Shown one piece after another: positions 54,538 through 63,273 of a stretch of DNA of 64,000 bases. Source of the DNA: Oryzomonas japonica (lineage in GTDB: Bacteria > Desulfobacterota > Desulfuromonadia > Geobacterales > Pseudopelobacteraceae). The notes beneath the pieces were generated by a model. The model worked only from the letters and a program-made list of their open reading frames with translations, was not told the DNA's origin and searched no databases. Positions within the stretch are counted from its first letter, which is position 1; each line of letters opens with the position of its first letter. The translations under genes and the position numbers were made by a program. The stretch spans positions 434,001-498,000 of the forward strand of contig NZ_VZQZ01000001.1 in assembly GCF_008802365.1 (NCBI RefSeq), read 5' to 3'.

Positions 54538-55824
54538 TTAGAACTGCATCTGGACCTGGAAACGCACCTGCTGATCGTCGGTGGCGTTTTTGCCGCTCGT
54601 GGAGGCGATGGCGGCCTGCTTGTGGATATTGGTGTAATCGGCCTGGATCTTCAGATTTTGTTTGTTGATGTACCACGACACCGCGCCGGTGTTCTCCACC
54701 CAGTGGTCGTTGGTCACATCCCGGTTCGGGTCAATGTATGAATAGCGGTAGGCCAACTCCACCGTCTTGGGAATCACAAAATAGCCGGCCTGGGCGTAGA
54801 AGCCATCGGCGCGCAGTCTGTTCTTGGAGGTCTGGCCATCGGCTTCTGCGAAAAAGTATTCCCCGGTGGCCGAAAAACCACGCCATTTGAAGACCGCATC
54901 CGCGCCTGCCGTGTTGAAGTCGAGCGGTTCGCCGGCGCTGAATTTCTTTGTCATGAGGGTGCTGCCGAGCCCATACCAACTGGTGCTCTTGGCAAAGAAG
55001 AGGTTGTTGGTTTCGCCGTTGTAGATAGTGTCCCGGAAGAAGTTGGCGCCGAAGGATACGAGCGGGTTCACACTGTATTCCACGTCGGATTCGGAGTATT
55101 TCACGTCGCCCAGGGGGTTGACGGCGAGCCGGGCGGCAAAGGAGTTATCCGTGGTGGTGCGGTAGGTGTTCTGCCCCACCCCGCCATAACCGCCGATGTT
55201 GTAGTTGACCAGGCCGCCGGCAATCTTGCCGTGGATCATCACCCCGGTGTCATATCCCGGGACAAAGGCGCTCGTTACCGCCGATGTATCGACGAACTGC
55301 TGGGCATCGGAAGATGTGATCCACTGCCGGCCGAACTGGACCTTGTCCTGGCCGAAACGGAACTGGATCTCGTCGCGCAGGCGGTAGTTCAGCCAGGCAA
55401 ACTCCAGTAGGCCGCCGTTATTGGTGGTGCCGCCGGCGATGTTGGCGAAATTCAGTTGCATCTTGTAGGTCAGGTCAGGGGAATAGGCATAGCCATTGAA
55501 GTGGAGCTTGATGCGTTTCAGTTCGAATTTGCTGTAGTCCTGTGCCCGTTTGGCGGCGGTGTTGTTAACATCGTCCAGATCCATCAGGGTGTAGCGGAGC
55601 TGATACACCCCCCCAATGGAAGTGCTGAACTTCCCGTCGGCCGAGGTGAAGGTGAACCCATCGCCCAGCTTGTATTTAATCGGGCTGCTCTTCTGAATAT
55701 TCTTGTAATCATCCTCGGTGATGACACCCTTCTCCTTCAGCACGTCCTCAAGGCTCTTCGCCGAAACAGGGCCAGCCTGGGCCGCGATCAGGGCCACCCC
55801 CAGCAAAACGCCCAACCTTTTCAT
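54538..55824 (-). CDS. Outer-membrane porin, phosphate-selective porin O/P-like
   Basis: A 428-residue protein with a signal peptide (about residues 1-22, ending VSAKS), a short helical segment (SLEDVLKEKGVITEDDYKNIQ), and then alternating strands of a beta-barrel ending in phenylalanine, as needed for outer-membrane insertion. The overall look is that of the OprO/OprP-like porins. The substrate is unknown; location suggests uptake of an organic acid for the neighbouring flavocytochrome. A sigma-54 promoter lies 59 bases upstream. Confidence 0.85.
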   Translation of the reverse strand: MKRLGVLLGVALIAAQAGPVSAKSLEDVLKEKGVITEDDYKNIQKSSPIKYKLGDGFTFTSADGKFSTSIGGVYQLRYTLMDLDDVNNTAAKRAQDYSKFELKRIKLHFNGYAYSPDLTYKMQLNFANIAGGTTNNGGLLEFAWLNYRLRDEIQFRFGQDKVQFGRQWITSSDAQQFVDTSAVTSAFVPGYDTGVMIHGKIAGGLVNYNIGGYGGVGQNTYRTTTDNSFAARLAVNPLGDVKYSESDVEYSVNPLVSFGANFFRDTIYNGETNNLFFAKSTSWYGLGSTLMTKKFSAGEPLDFNTAGADAVFKWRGFSATGEYFFAEADGQTSKNRLRADGFYAQAGYFVIPKTVELAYRYSYIDPNRDVTNDHWVENTGAVSWYINKQNLKIQADYTNIHKQAAIASTSGKNATDDQQVRFQVQMQF

Positions 55825-55882
55825 ACCAACCTCCTTGTGTTTGATGAGCCTGATAGCTCACGTTTGTATTTGCCCTGTATGA

Positions 55883-55897
55883 GCATCGAGTGTGCCA
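55883..55897 (-). promoter_or_regulatory. Sigma-54 promoter of the porin gene
   Basis: The minus-strand sequence TGGCACACTCGATGC has a complete -24 TGGCAC, ten bases between GG and GC, and -12 ATGC. It predicts a start near 55871 and a leader of about 47 bases. The divergent two-component pair includes a sigma-54 activator. Confidence 0.72.
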
Positions 55898-55961
55898 AAG
55901 TCGTTAAAACGGATAAATGGCTAATATTATTCATAAAAACAGGGAGTATCGAGTTTTGCCT

Positions 55962-56069
55962 CTATAACGTGCTGCTATAGCCTGTGTAAAAGAATATTGA
56001 TTTTGCTTAATTATTTCTATAGTTTGAGTTTGTTATAATTAAAGATTATATTTATAACATTACGTTATA
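55962..56069. promoter_or_regulatory. A+T-rich inverted repeats, candidate activator sites
   Basis: Three inverted repeats lie 65-172 bp upstream of the porin sigma-54 element: CTATA-N9-TATAG (55962-55980), GTTATAA with TTATAAC (56032-56058), and TATAAC-N5-GTTATA (56053-56069). That is the usual enhancer distance for sigma-54 activators. They also lie upstream of the divergent kinase gene and may serve both. Confidence 0.4.
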
Positions 56070-56277
56070 CCTGTTCAGTTAGACCGATCTCATGGCAAAA
56101 TCGGCTATCATGATTTGTCACCCCCTCACCAACGCACTGCGAACTTTTCAATATGGGTGTTTGTTCGAGCTCTACTACGTTATTCGAGCACTATCTCCTG
56201 CTACGGATTCACTGGTGATATGACGACAATGCAAGGTATGCGTGGAGGGGATTGCTATTTTGGTACGGGATGGAACT

Positions 56278-58068
56278 ATGCGTCTTCATGACTTAATTTT
56301 ACATCGAACGGGAATGTGCCCCTTCGTGGAAAGGTTTTTCCACCTTTTCATTATGGTTTCGTTCTCAATTGCGATCATTGCCGGTGAAGCCGAGGCAGAC
56401 GGCCTCTCGGCGCCCAATGGACACCAGGTTATTATCATCGGTGGCGACCGGGATTACCCCCCGTATGAATTTATTGACAAGAATGGCCAACCGGCAGGGT
56501 TTAACGTTGATCTTACCAAGGCCATTGCCGATGTTATGGGGATGAAAGTAGCGTTTAGGCTCGGCGGATGGTCAGAGATGCGCTCCGCTCTGCAGAGTGG
56601 CCAGGTAGATGTTCTGGAGGGGACGTCATATTCGGAAGAGCGAGCCAGAGAGGTCGATTTTTCTCTGCCTTATGCCATGATCAACCACGCAGTATTTGCC
56701 CGTCGTGATTCACCAAGAGTAAACTCACTCGCTGAGCTGGCTGGGAGGTCGGTTGCCGTCATCCGGGGCGGGATCATGCACGACCTGTTGGAGCGGGAAG
56801 GATTTACCGGCCGGCTTCAGCTCACACCAACTCCCGCCGATGCCCTGCGTTTTTTGGCAGCAGGGACTACCGACTATGCCATCGTCGCCATCGTGCCAGG
56901 CATGTATATTATCCGCGAATTGAAACTGTCCAATCTCGTTCCGGCGGTGCGTAATGTGGCAACGCAACGTTTCTGCTATGCCGCTAAAAAAGGAAATGAT
57001 GAACTGCTGTCCCGGTTCAACGAGGGCTTGGCCATCCTTAGGAAGACTGGCCAGTATGATTTGATTTACAATAAATGGCTCGGCGTGATGGAGCCGGAGC
57101 ATGTCGATTGGAGGACCATTTCCAAGTATGTGGCACTAGTCGTTGTCCCGCTGGTAGCGTTGCTGGGAGGGTTTGCCCTTTGGTCGCGAACGCTGCACCG
57201 GCAGGTTGCCGTGCGTACTGCCGATCTGACGCGGGAGATTGCCGAGCGGAAACATGCCGAGGAGGAGTTGCGCATTAATCAGCAACAGCTTGTCCAGGCC
57301 GATAAGTTGGCCGCACTGGGAGTCCTTGTTTCGGGAGTAGCCCACGAGATTAACAATCCGACCGGCTTGATCCTGCTCGACGTTCCAATCCTGAAACGAG
57401 CAAACAGCGATACGGAGCGCATCCTTGAAGGGTATTACGCGGCGCATGGCGATTTCACCATCGGCGGACTTCCTTATTCCGAAATGCGCTATGAGATCCC
57501 AAAAATTCTGGACGCGATGCAGGATGGAGCAAAACGTATCAAGCGGATAGTTAGTGATTTGACTGATTTCGCCCGGCGGGATGATGTGGCCGACAAAGTG
57601 CGCATCGATTTTAATATGGTTGTTCAAACGGCGCTACGGCTCGTTGATCCGACGATCCGCAAGTCGACGAACCGTCTGCATGTCGATTATACTGAAGAGA
57701 TGCCGCCGATATTGGGCAACAGCCAGCGGATCGAACAAGTGGTTGTCAACCTGATTCTCAACGCCTGTCAGGCCCTGCCGGATGCGGACAGGGGGATTTC
57801 GATCACTACCCGGTACAACCATGCGACCATGAGTGCCATCCTTATGGTCCGTGACGAAGGTGTCGGTATAGCCCCGGAAAATTTGCCACGCCTGACGGAT
57901 CCCTTTTTTACCACCAAGCGGGAGAGCGGTGGAACGGGACTCGGTTTGTCGGTATCCGACGGTATCATCAAAGAGCATGGCGGCCATCTTAACTTTGAAT
58001 CAACCATTGGCTCCGGCACCACCGTGACCCTGTCGATACCCGTAATTGAAGAGGAGCAGATGACGTGA
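56278..58068 (+). CDS. Sensor histidine kinase with periplasmic solute-binding (SBP_bac_3) domain
   Basis: A protein of about 596 residues. An N-terminal hydrophobic segment (about residues 20-36) is followed by a periplasmic family-3 solute-binding domain (GDRDYPPYEFIDKNGQPAGFNVDL, GTSYSEERAREVDFSLPY) like that in BvgS. A membrane helix (about 282-304), a HisKA with His356 in VAHEINNPTG, and an HATPase with RDEGVGI and GGTGLGLS follow. The solute domain suggests it senses an organic or amino acid. The start is unclear: ATG 56278, TTG 56260 and GTG 56242 are in frame. Its stop overlaps the regulator's GTG start. Confidence 0.87.
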   Translation: MRLHDLILHRTGMCPFVERFFHLFIMVSFSIAIIAGEAEADGLSAPNGHQVIIIGGDRDYPPYEFIDKNGQPAGFNVDLTKAIADVMGMKVAFRLGGWSEMRSALQSGQVDVLEGTSYSEERAREVDFSLPYAMINHAVFARRDSPRVNSLAELAGRSVAVIRGGIMHDLLEREGFTGRLQLTPTPADALRFLAAGTTDYAIVAIVPGMYIIRELKLSNLVPAVRNVATQRFCYAAKKGNDELLSRFNEGLAILRKTGQYDLIYNKWLGVMEPEHVDWRTISKYVALVVVPLVALLGGFALWSRTLHRQVAVRTADLTREIAERKHAEEELRINQQQLVQADKLAALGVLVSGVAHEINNPTGLILLDVPILKRANSDTERILEGYYAAHGDFTIGGLPYSEMRYEIPKILDAMQDGAKRIKRIVSDLTDFARRDDVADKVRIDFNMVVQTALRLVDPTIRKSTNRLHVDYTEEMPPILGNSQRIEQVVVNLILNACQALPDADRGISITTRYNHATMSAILMVRDEGVGIAPENLPRLTDPFFTTKRESGGTGLGLSVSDGIIKEHGGHLNFESTIGSGTTVTLSIPVIEEEQMT

Positions 58069-59477
58069 CCCAGCAAAACTATCCCGCCTTTGGTGTTCTC
58101 CTGGTCGATGATGAGCCTGCCTGGCTTAAATCTCTTTCCCTTGTCCTGCGGAGTTGCGCAGGGCTCAACAATGTCCGCACCTGCCAGGATAGCCGGGAAG
58201 TCCTGGGGCTGCTTGCTCGGGGGGACATAGGTCTTGTCATTCTCGACCTCACCATGCCGCATCTGTCCGGGCAAGAACTCCTCGAACAGATCAGTGAACA
58301 GCACCCCGAGGTTACCACCATCGTTGTTAGTGGCCTCAACCAGCTGGAAACCGCGGTTCGTTGCATGAAACTTGGTGCGTTCGAATATTTTATCAAAACC
58401 GATGAGGAAGACAGGATCGTGGGGGGAGTGCTGCGGGCCGTCCGGATGAAGGAGATGCAACGTGATTACCTGGAGGTTTCGACCCGCCTGGTATCCGGCG
58501 AATTGTGTCATCCGGAAGCATTCGCCTCCATCGGCACCAGAAATCGGGCAATGTTGAACGTCTTTACCTATGTGGAGGCGGTGGCGAAAAGCCCGCAGCC
58601 GTTGCTGATCACCGGTGAGAGCGGCGTGGGCAAGGAGCTTATAGCGCAGGCTGCCCATCGGTTGAGCGGTTGTTGCGGCAAGTTGGTGACGGTCAATGTT
58701 GCCGGTCTTGACGACGCAGTCTTTGCCGATACCCTCTTTGGTCACGTCCGCGGTGCTTTCACGGGTGCCGACCAACCCAGGCGCGGAATGGTCGAAGAGG
58801 CAGCCGATGGCACACTCTTCCTCGATGAAATTGGCGACTTGAGAATCGCTTCTCAGATCAAATTACTGCGACTGCTGCAAGAGGGTGAATTTTTCCCCCT
58901 CGGCAGCGACCAACCCAAGTGTCTCAAAGCGCGCATCATAGTGGCCACCCACCAGAATCTCGTGGAAAAGGAAGCGGCGGGAACGTTTCGCCGTGATCTC
59001 TTCTACCGCCTCCGTACCCATAAAGTGTATGTGCCCTCATTGCGGGAACGACCGGATGACATCCCCCTGCTGCTAGACCATTTTATGGGAGAAGCCGCCC
59101 AAGTACTGGGAAAAAAGAAACCAACCCCTCCCAGGGAACTGGCTCAGTTTCTGACTACTTATAACTTCCCCGGCAATGTTCGCGAACTGAAGGCAATGGT
59201 CTATGATGCCGTTAGTTTGCATCGCGGCCGCATGCTTTCTATGGACTCATTTATCAATGCCGTCGGACAATCCCAACCTGCTAATGAAGAAACGGCCTCC
59301 CGACCCAAGCAGAACCCGTTTGCCAGTTTTGTCGACCTTCCCACATTCAGCGATGCGGCTGGCTTTCTTGTTGCCGAAGCCATGCATCGGGCTAATGGTA
59401 ATCAGACCATGGCGGCGCGTCTCCTCGGTATATCCCAACCGGCCCTGAACCGACGGCTGAAGATGTTGCGGGACTGA
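58065..59477 (+). CDS. Sigma-54-dependent response regulator, partner of the solute-sensing kinase
   Basis: A 470-residue activator with a receiver domain (VDDEPAW, phosphoacceptor in VILDLTMP), an AAA+ domain (Walker A GESGVGKE, sigma-54 loop GAFTGA, LFLDEIGDL) and a C-terminal Fis-type helix (GNQTMAARLLGISQPALNRRL). The GTGA overlap with the kinase gene marks a cognate pair. Its probable targets are the porin gene with its sigma-54 promoter on the opposite strand and possibly the flavocytochrome. Confidence 0.9.
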   Translation: MTQQNYPAFGVLLVDDEPAWLKSLSLVLRSCAGLNNVRTCQDSREVLGLLARGDIGLVILDLTMPHLSGQELLEQISEQHPEVTTIVVSGLNQLETAVRCMKLGAFEYFIKTDEEDRIVGGVLRAVRMKEMQRDYLEVSTRLVSGELCHPEAFASIGTRNRAMLNVFTYVEAVAKSPQPLLITGESGVGKELIAQAAHRLSGCCGKLVTVNVAGLDDAVFADTLFGHVRGAFTGADQPRRGMVEEAADGTLFLDEIGDLRIASQIKLLRLLQEGEFFPLGSDQPKCLKARIIVATHQNLVEKEAAGTFRRDLFYRLRTHKVYVPSLRERPDDIPLLLDHFMGEAAQVLGKKKPTPPRELAQFLTTYNFPGNVRELKAMVYDAVSLHRGRMLSMDSFINAVGQSQPANEETASRPKQNPFASFVDLPTFSDAAGFLVAEAMHRANGNQTMAARLLGISQPALNRRLKMLRD

Positions 59478-59629
59478 ACCGCCGGGCCCTTGTCGGTAAC
59501 CGATGCAGATGTATTTTAATTCGGTACTGACCGCGCAGTAAGGCGTTTTGCTGAATATGATTGTTGCGCTAGGACTTTTATTATTCGGCAGGTGCGTTCG
59601 TTATACCGAGATGGCCGATAGGGGAGTTT

Positions 59630-60226
59630 TTACGGAGCGGCAATAATTCCCTGGGTAAAGATGGCCGCATACTGGCTGACCAACTGCTCATCCTGAGCGG
59701 GTGAATGATTGGTCAGGGACTCGGTGGCCAGGGTGCTGAGGAAAAAATAATTGATCATGCCGGCAAGGGCCAGAGCGGCGTTCACGGCATCGATGCCCGG
59801 CCGGAATTGCCCTTGTTGCATCCCTTCTTCAATCACATCCGCAAGGATTTTTATCACGTTGCCGATGGGGGGCGCGACAAGCGTCGCGAAATACGCCGTG
59901 GGATTGGTGAGCTCGCTGGTGTAGAATCGCAGGAGGTACGGGTTGCTGCGGTGCCGCTGGATGGTCCAGCGAAGGTAGCCCTCTATCACTGCCAGAGGGC
60001 TGGCCCCTTGTTGCCGGATATCGCCAATCTGGTCGAAACAGGCAAACTGCTCCTGTAACACCGAACTGTATAAGCCTTCTTTACTGCCAAAGTAGTACGA
60101 GATCATGGAGATGCTCGCCCCTGCCGCCCGAGACAATTCCCTGACGCTGACGCCGTGCAAACCGCGCTCTGCAAACAGTCGTGTTCCCACCTCCATCAGT
60201 CTGCGGCGGCAGTCCGCTTTTACCAT
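59630..60226 (-). CDS. TetR-family transcriptional regulator
   Basis: A 198-residue repressor. The N-terminal helix-turn-helix (about residues 8-55) reads VSVRELSRAAGASISMISYYFGSKEGLYSSVL, and the C-terminal half is an all-helical ligand-binding domain. It lies downstream of the CoA-transferase gene on the same strand, separated by 148 bases. A palindrome over the CoA-transferase promoter is the probable operator. The ligand may be a CoA thioester or free acid, which is inference. Confidence 0.87.
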   Translation of the reverse strand: MVKADCRRRLMEVGTRLFAERGLHGVSVRELSRAAGASISMISYYFGSKEGLYSSVLQEQFACFDQIGDIRQQGASPLAVIEGYLRWTIQRHRSNPYLLRFYTSELTNPTAYFATLVAPPIGNVIKILADVIEEGMQQGQFRPGIDAVNAALALAGMINYFFLSTLATESLTNHSPAQDEQLVSQYAAIFTQGIIAAP

Positions 60227-60254
60227 GGCAATTCCAATCTGCGCGAGATATGTC

Positions 60255-60287
60255 GGGCCGGTAGCCCGATCCTGCAGCTACCGGCCC
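60255..60287. terminator. Hairpin between the CoA-transferase and TetR genes
   Basis: GGGCCGGTAGC (60255-60265) and GCTACCGGCCC (60277-60287) form an 11-bp stem with an 11-base loop. No T-tract follows on either strand, so termination may be partial, letting the TetR gene be read from the CoA-transferase promoter. Confidence 0.5.
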
Positions 60288-60374
60288 ATGAGGTACGTAA
60301 AGCGGAATTCCCTGGTTTTTCCAGCCCGCGTGGCCTTTTTACCGCGCCCTGGGGCTTCTGCCGCCTGGTCGGGC

Positions 60375-61937
60375 TCAGATATCCCAGTTGTCGATCTTCA
60401 TGGTACCATTTTTCGCCAGATTGACCTGCATCTTGAAAACCCGGTCGAGCATCTGCGGTTCGTGGCCCGTCTTGCGTGCCAGGCACTCTTTCTTTGCCAC
60501 GTCAAAATATTCCTGGAGCAGCGGTTTGTAGTCCGGATGGGCGCATTTGTCGATGATGAGCTGTGCCCTGCTTTTCGGGTCCAGGCCGCGCAGGTCGGCC
60601 AGCCCCTGCTCTGTCACCAGCACATCCAGGTCGTGCTCCGTATGGTCCACGTGGGGCACATGGGGCACAACGCAGGTGATGCCGGTGGGATCGGTCTTGG
60701 TCGGCCTGGCCGATGGCGTGTGCATGATGGAGAGGTAGGCGTTGCGGAGAAAATCTCCGGAACCGCCGATACCGTTGATCATCCTGGAGCCCCCCACGAG
60801 GGTGGAGTTTGCATGGGCATAGATGTCGAACTCGACCGGGGTATTCATGGCAATGCACCCCAGACGGCGGATCGGCTCGGGATGGTTGGCAATGGAGAGG
60901 GGGCGCATCAGTACCTTGTTGCTGTACTTGTCCCAGTTCTCGTAAAAACGTTTGAAACCGTCGACCGAATAGGAAAGTGAGACCGTCGAGGCGAAATCCA
61001 GTTTCCCTGAATCAAAGAGGTCGAGCATGGTGTCCTGCAACACCTCGGTCCAAACATTCAAGCCGGTGAATGGCCCTTTCGCGAGTCCGCCGATAACCGC
61101 ATTGGCGATGGAGCCGACCCCGGACTGGAGCGGCAGCAGGTTCTTGGGCAGGCGCCCCATCTTCACCTCGTTGGAGAAGAAGTCGATGATGTGGGCCGCG
61201 ATGGCCTCCGAGGTCTCGTCCTGCTCGCTGAAGGAACGGCCGTTATCGGGGCGATCCGATTCGATGATGGCCACGATCCGGTCCGTATCCACCCGTACGT
61301 ACGGGGAACCGGCCCGGTCGTCCACCCGGCTGATGAGATACGGTTGCCGGTGGGGCGGGTTCACCGGCTCGATGATATCGTGCAGCCCTTCAAAGCTCGG
61401 TATGGAGGTGTTGATCTCTATGATGATCTTGTCGGCGATCTGCACGATCTCCGGCACGGCGCCGCAGGAGGCGGTCAGCACCAGCCCACCGTTTTCCGTG
61501 ATGGCGGAGCACTCGATGACGGCGATATCCAGGCGGCCGCCGTTATCCTTGGTGTAGAAGCCATACCCCAGGTCCTGGGCAAACATGGAGAGATGTTTGT
61601 CCCCCATGCGGATGCGCCCTTCATTGATGCCGGCCTGGATATTTTTGCCGGTCTGGTAGGGCCAGCGGCGGTCGATCATGTCCAGGGAGGCCCAGCGGTC
61701 CTCCGTCTCGGTGCCGACCGAGGCGCCGATGAACAGGTTGAATTTCAGTTTGCCCTGCAACCCGTTTTTCTCCACATGGTCTGCCAGGGCGATCGGCACC
61801 ATCTTGGGGTAGCCGGCGGGGGTAAAACCGGACCAGCCGATGTTCATGCCGGTTTTGAACAGGGGAATAACATCCTCGACCTTTTTGATCCTGGAGTGGA
61901 GATTGGTTTTTCTGATTCTCTTGAGCAATTCTGACAT
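60375..61937 (-). CDS. Succinyl-CoA:acetate CoA-transferase / acetyl-CoA hydrolase family
   Basis: A 520-residue class I CoA-transferase of the Ach1/AarC type. Visible features are GMNIGWSGFTPAGYPK near the N-terminus, LQSGVGSIANAVIGGLAKG, the likely catalytic glutamate in NVWTEVLQD, and GIGGSGDF with HTEHD and TEQGLADLRG in the C-terminal half. In Geobacter this enzyme activates acetate with CoA from succinyl-CoA, closing the TCA cycle without succinyl-CoA synthetase. A promoter with a TetR-like palindrome lies about 100 bases upstream. Confidence 0.92.
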   Translation of the reverse strand: MSELLKRIRKTNLHSRIKKVEDVIPLFKTGMNIGWSGFTPAGYPKMVPIALADHVEKNGLQGKLKFNLFIGASVGTETEDRWASLDMIDRRWPYQTGKNIQAGINEGRIRMGDKHLSMFAQDLGYGFYTKDNGGRLDIAVIECSAITENGGLVLTASCGAVPEIVQIADKIIIEINTSIPSFEGLHDIIEPVNPPHRQPYLISRVDDRAGSPYVRVDTDRIVAIIESDRPDNGRSFSEQDETSEAIAAHIIDFFSNEVKMGRLPKNLLPLQSGVGSIANAVIGGLAKGPFTGLNVWTEVLQDTMLDLFDSGKLDFASTVSLSYSVDGFKRFYENWDKYSNKVLMRPLSIANHPEPIRRLGCIAMNTPVEFDIYAHANSTLVGGSRMINGIGGSGDFLRNAYLSIMHTPSARPTKTDPTGITCVVPHVPHVDHTEHDLDVLVTEQGLADLRGLDPKSRAQLIIDKCAHPDYKPLLQEYFDVAKKECLARKTGHEPQMLDRVFKMQVNLAKNGTMKIDNWDI

Positions 61938-62035
61938 CTTCCTTCATTCTCCTTATGGTGTAATGGTTGCTTTCTAAGGCCCCATGATGGCCCGTTCCCA
62001 AAAGGGTCGCGGGCTCGCGTGATATGTTCGTACAT

Positions 62036-62045
62036 CGAACGTTCG
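62036..62045. promoter_or_regulatory. TetR-type operator palindrome
   Basis: CGAACGTTCG is a perfect palindrome inside a longer A-C-G-A-A-C-G-T-T-C-G context with flanking GTTCG and CAAACG matches, of the form many TetR repressors bind. It starts ten bases after the -10 of the CoA-transferase promoter, where a bound repressor would block transcription. Confidence 0.6.
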
Positions 62046-62054
62046 TTTGAATAC

Positions 62055-62083
62055 ACAATAACAATACACAGTTTTGTCTGCAA
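62055..62083 (-). promoter_or_regulatory. Promoter of the CoA-transferase gene
   Basis: TTGCAG (62083-62078) and TATTGT (62060-62055) have a 17-base spacer on the minus strand. The start site falls in the CGAACGTTCG palindrome, leaving a leader of about 110 bases before the ATG at 61937. Confidence 0.5.
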
Positions 62084-62097
62084 GAGTTATTTTGTCG

Positions 62098-62596
62098 CAC
62101 TCGCTCCACCATTGGGTCTGCGGGCCAATGCGCTGCTTTTGAAGAGAGCGAACCAGGTCGTCTCGCGGCTGGCTGGACGAAGGCTTCGATGGCGGTTCAT
62201 ATATCTAGCCGGTGGTTGCGGATACTGGCTGCGGTATGGGGTGGAAAACCTTCTGTCGGAAGTCGTCGATCCGGCCTTTTCCACAATGCTCACCGCCGTG
62301 GCGAGGCAATGGCCGTCGTGTTGGACCTCGCAAGGCGGGGAGGGTGTCATGGGAAGTTACCGCGAGCGGGGCAAGGGAACGGCCCGCAGCTGCCTGCTTT
62401 CAGCAGAAAAGAGACGGCCCTTCGGGACGGGAATCCCCCTGGGGGCTGGTACATCAAAACACAATTAAAGGAAGAGGGATGAAACATGCCACAGGACATG
62501 CATGAGAATAACGAAGCAGCGTTTTAAGAACCGTATCCCTCCTCGTCAATGCGTGGTTGTCGCGCTCGGTCATCCCGCATTTCAGAAGCTGAAATT
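62098..62596. other. Intergenic region, possible gene remnant near 62486
   Basis: About 500 bases with no convincing gene. Near its right end GGAAGAGGG and a start codon at 62486 open a 13-codon frame (MPQDMHENNEAAF) that stops at once. The good ribosome-binding site suggests the remains of a truncated gene, but the rest is not recognisable. I looked for B12 and other riboswitch cores and saw none. Confidence 0.35.
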
Positions 62597-62857
62597 TCAG
62601 CGGTCCTCCACGGGGGTGTCCAGAAAATCCATGATCGAATGGTACATTGAAACGGGCAACTCCTTATGGCCTTTTGGGGGAGCAAAAACCTTGTCCCAGC
62701 CGTAACCCTGCAAATCCACAGCAATCACCCTGCCGGCGCCACGCGTATTGATGTGCGGGGTTATCTGTTTCACCACCCGCTGCCCAGGCTTTCGATTGAA
62801 AAAGTTGTGTTCTTCCTCTATATGCCGGATCAGTTCTACAAGTTGATTAATGGTCAC
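62597..62857 (-). CDS. Small conserved-looking hypothetical protein
   Basis: An 86-residue protein with amphipathic segments and no membrane helix, starting TINQLVELIRHIEEEHNFF. The codon use looks like that of real genes and a GAGG site lies ten bases ahead of the GTG start. A 14-bp palindrome (GCTGAAATTTCAGC, 62587-62600) covers the stop codon. Function unknown. Confidence 0.55.
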   Translation of the reverse strand: MTINQLVELIRHIEEEHNFFNRKPGQRVVKQITPHINTRGAGRVIAVDLQGYGWDKVFAPPKGHKELPVSMYHSIMDFLDTPVEDR

Positions 62858-62903
62858 AGAGATGCGGCCTCGCTACGATCAGAGTCTTTTACGCAATAGG
62901 AAA

Positions 62904-62932
62904 CCCCCCAAGCAGTCTCATCGCCTGGGGGG
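62904..62932. terminator. GC-rich hairpin
   Basis: CCCCCCA (62904-62910) and TGGGGGG (62926-62932) form a 7-bp stem, extended by a GC pair after a mismatch. On the minus strand it is followed by GTTTCC, a weak T-tract. It lies 46 bases upstream of the small gene at 62857 and may end transcripts coming from the right. Confidence 0.5.
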
Positions 62933-63111
62933 CCGGTGCATCACACACATGAAGGATGGCAAAACATGACACTGGGCGCGGCAGAAGTCAACCGCAACAA
63001 GGATTTGCACAATGTTTCCCCATTTTTGCCGTCTTGAGCCCAAGCCAAACCGTTTTCGAATGAACCTGCTAAAAGGTTTGGGCCTCCACCTCTGCCCGGT
63101 GCTGTGGCCGA

Positions 63112-63168
63112 ATAAAAAGGCCCTGATACCCCTGCGCATTGGTGCGTCGCACGGGGGCTCAGGGCCTT
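63112..63168 (-). terminator. Terminator of the multihaem cytochrome gene
   Basis: AAGGCCCTGA (63117-63126) and TCAGGGCCTT (63159-63168) form a 10-bp stem with an inner CCCC/GGGG helix. On the minus strand it is followed by TTTTTATT. It is about 105 bases after the cytochrome stop; the rest of the 62933-63273 gap shows no gene. Confidence 0.8.
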
Positions 63169-63273
63169 CTCCGGGAAAACGGTGGTGAACCATGGGATCA
63201 GTGGGGCGTGCCCCGCCCCGCCTGTCCCCCTTACAACGTCTCCTCCGCATGTTTCACGGGATGCCGTCCCGTC

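Noticed and set aside
62098-62485. Possible riboswitch upstream of the small ORF near 62486
   Set aside because: The region is foldable, but I found no B12, Moco or other recognisable core, and no intact gene follows.
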